The translations under genes and the position numbers were made by a program. Below the pieces are notes generated by a model, which was not told the origin of the DNA, ran no database searches, and worked only from the letters and a program-made list of their open reading frames with translations. A stretch of 22,402 nucleotides of DNA from Bacillus sp. JCM 19058 (GTDB lineage Bacteria; Bacillota; Bacilli; Bacillales_H; Bacillaceae_D), in contig BAXO01000085.1 in the NCBI GenBank assembly GCA_001310555.1, forward strand, positions 1 to 22,402, written 5' to 3'. Shown here piece by piece: positions 21,039 to 22,402 of the stretch (positions are counted from its first letter, which is position 1; the number at the start of each line of letters is the position of its first letter).

Positions 21039-21052
21039 TTCTGCTCTTTTCG
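21025..21052 (+). terminator. Terminator-like hairpin overlapping the nrdF stop codon
   Basis: AAGAGCAGA (21025-21033) and TCTGCTCTT (21040-21048) form a 9-base-pair stem around the nrdF stop codon, followed by TTCGCTTTTCC. It could end most nrd transcripts or attenuate expression of the Nudix gene that starts 130 bases later. Confidence 0.65.
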
Positions 21053-21169
21053 CTTTTCCTGCACCGTTCTCCGTTACTAGTTATTCGGAAGTATCCCCGC
21101 AAGGACAAGCTAAGAAGATATACGTAAGCGCCTCTTATTTCTTTTACTACATATTTGGAGGAGATTCGA

Positions 21170-21803
21170 ATGGGAAAAATGGATGAAATCATCCTTGTCG
21201 CGCCACGCGAACAAGTTTTTGAAAACGAAAGACTGACGTTTCAAGGAGTCAACACTGCTTCTGCAAAGATTAGTGCCATTATGAAACAAATCGAAGCTCA
21301 TTTCAGTGAAATGCGCCGTGGTGATGCGGAAGAAGACCCTAGTTACAAGCAGCCGATTCCTTATGTCGTCATCAAGCGACGGGACGAGGTTTTTTTTATA
21401 TGAAAGGCTCGCGGGCGGTGGAGAGGCTCGTTTACACAACAGACTTTCGATCGGCTTTGGTGGCCATATGAATTTCATCGCAGACAAGCACTTCCAGGAA
21501 ATACTTAGCATTAACACAGCACGTGAGCTCCACGAAGAGCTTGCCTTTGATGAAAAAGCTACAGGCAACCTCGAAGCCATTGGGTTAATTAATGACGATG
21601 AAAGCGAGGTTGGCAAGGTCCATATCGGCATTCTTTCCACGCTTGAGTTCGCAGAGGACGCACAGGTTGAAGTAAAAGAAAAGGAACAAATAGCTGGGCG
21701 GTGGATTCCGATTACCGACTTAAAGGATCCGGAGATCTATGAGAGATTTGAAACGTGGTCTCAATTTGTCGCCGATATTTTGGTGAAGGAGGTCAGCGTT
21801 TAA
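21170..21803 (+). CDS. ymaB: Nudix-fold protein YmaB (one frameshift)
   Basis: The repaired product has 210 residues and resembles the protein encoded after nrdIEF in B. subtilis (YmaB). Distinctive stretches are ILVAPREQVFENERLTFQGV, MRRGDAEEDPSYKQPIPYVV, RLSIGFGGHMNFI and GRWIPITDL. The Nudix helix is partly kept: Glu-x7-RELHEEL carries the metal-binding glutamates, but the spacing to GGH is longer than in the consensus and Ala replaces the final Gly, so hydrolase activity is uncertain. Shortening T8 at 21390-21397 by one base joins DEVF to LYERLAGGGEARLHNRLS. GGAGGAG (21157-21163) precedes ATG 21170. Its own ribosome binding site and the upstream hairpin suggest partly independent expression. 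A role in nucleotide clean-up is inferred only from context. Confidence 0.88.
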
Positions 21804-21804
21804 A

Positions 21805-21854
21805 TCACTTTCAGGGTAGACAGCTTGAACCGGCCTGCACGTTGGTGAAAGTGA
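21805..21854. repeat. Long-loop inverted repeat after ymaB
   Basis: TCACTTTCA (21805-21813) and TGAAAGTGA (21846-21854) are perfect 9-base complements separated by 32 bases. The loop can form CAGG/CCTG, and GTTGG/CCAAC can form as an alternative with the downstream arm. It does not match a riboswitch class that I can identify. Confidence 0.5.
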
Positions 21855-21975
21855 GCCCAACCTGGAGCAAAATTCGTTTTATTCACTGTTCCATCGTACA
21901 TTTTTTTAGGCATAAGAGAGTTGGTTAGGAAGAGCCCCATAACTCCACTTCACGAACAACAATGATGTTATAAAG

Positions 21976-22006
21976 GCAATAAAAGGGGTATCAAAACCCC
22001 TTTTCG
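21976..22006 (+). terminator. Rho-independent terminator-like hairpin
   Basis: AAAAGGGG (21981-21988) and CCCCTTTT (21997-22004) form a strong stem, extended by an outer AGGC/GCCT pair. T-rich flanks on both strands allow use in either direction. It most likely ends the ymaB transcript. Confidence 0.7.
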
Positions 22007-22030
22007 CCTAATAAACTTGAAGGGGCAGAA

Positions 22031-22264
22031 GTGAAGCTTATTATTCAGATATTACTAACTATAGTATTTTTGATTGTCGGATTTTCGCTACCTCCTTCTG
22101 AATTATCTTATATATTCTTTCTTTTTTTCTGGTATCGGCGTCTTCGCTGTTATAAAAACGCTACTAGGTGAGAAAGTCTTTCGAAAATAACAGTGGTTAT
22201 CATTTTTATTTCCATAGGATTGGTTAGTATGTCATTAGTATTAAGATTCATTTTCGATAAATAG
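22031..22264 (+). CDS. Small three-helix membrane protein (two frameshifts)
   Basis: A GTG start after AAGGGGCAGAA opens a very hydrophobic frame. With T7 at 22122-22128 shortened by one and the AAAA near 22184-22187 lengthened by one, it codes for 77 residues. The three predicted helices are LIIQILLTIVFLIVGF, YIFFLFSGIGVFAVIKTLL and VVIIFISIGLVSMSLVL, with FDK at the C-terminus. No family is recognised. The repair is supported by the continuous helix pattern and by both edits being of the types seen elsewhere in the window. Without it the frame stops after about 46 codons. Identity and function are unknown. Confidence 0.5.
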
Positions 22265-22402
22265 GGAGTTTTTCTATTTAAGTCAATTTCATAAATGCCT
22301 AATTCAGAAATAAATGCGAAGATCAGTAGCCGACATACACAGAATGGTTCGCTATTTTAAATGGCCATTGTAAAGATTGGAACGGCAGGTGGTCGACTCC
22401 TG
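22265..22402. other. Window end, no gene assigned
   Basis: An open frame starts at ATG 22361 (MAIVKIGTAGG) and runs off the window, but it has no ribosome binding site and is too short to judge. Confidence 0.3.

Noticed and set aside
21805..21880. T-box or other known riboswitch
   Set aside because: I could not find the T-box antiterminator motif or the conserved core of another riboswitch, and the element follows a gene rather than preceding one closely.
22361..22402. Start of a further gene at the window edge
   Set aside because: Only 14 codons are visible and no ribosome binding site precedes the ATG.

Overview
The window looks like a chromosomal segment of a low-to-moderate GC, Gram-positive, Bacillaceae-type bacterium. 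Strong AGGAGG-type ribosome binding sites, TTG/GTG starts, intrinsic terminators, a cre-like site, a TcaA/YvbJ-like zinc-ribbon membrane protein and an nrdI-nrdE-nrdF-ymaB cluster very close to the Bacillus subtilis arrangement all point there. No rRNA, tRNA, CRISPR array, prophage or insertion sequence was recognised.

Layout. 1-1.65 kb (+): TcaA/YvbJ-like protein and terminator. 1.7-2.6 kb (+): AraC-family regulator. 2.86-11.15 kb (-): a sugar uptake and catabolism block. In transcription order it encodes a Gfo/Idh/MocA oxidoreductase, a DUF993 (dihydrodipicolinate-synthase-like aldolase fold) protein, a xylose-isomerase-like TIM-barrel protein and a second Gfo/Idh/MocA oxidoreductase. A 615-base gap with RNA hairpins and a cre-like site follows, then a lipoprotein sugar-binding protein, two ABC permeases and a terminator. 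11.34-12.17 kb (+): an AraC-family regulator divergent from that block. 12.39-14.67 kb (-): two LacI-family regulators. 14.71-15.28 kb (-): a DUF218/YdcF-like protein. 15.63-17.04 kb (+): a 21-codon ORF directly followed by a neurotransmitter:sodium symporter. 17.47-21.80 kb (+): two NrdR boxes, nrdI, nrdE, nrdF and a Nudix-like ymaB homologue. 21.8-22.4 kb: an inverted repeat, a terminator hairpin and a small three-helix membrane protein.

How the genes work together. The ABC proteins (no ATPase in the window, so a shared MsmX-type ATPase is likely) would import an oligosaccharide or modified sugar. Two dehydrogenases plus a TIM-barrel isomerase/epimerase and an aldolase-like DUF993 protein suggest an oxidation, rearrangement or cleavage, and reduction route through a keto-sugar. 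One AraC and two LacI regulators sit beside it. The nrd block is the aerobic class Ib ribonucleotide reductase under predicted NrdR control.

Major caveat. Almost every gene is broken by single-base indels, including both nrdI and nrdE, which should be essential. Most lie in A or T runs of 7-8 that appear one base too long. With the indels repaired, nrdI and nrdE become 130 and 700 codons, the lengths I recall for B. subtilis. I therefore treat the breaks as probable sequencing or assembly errors and annotate whole genes across them; frameshift positions are given in each entry.
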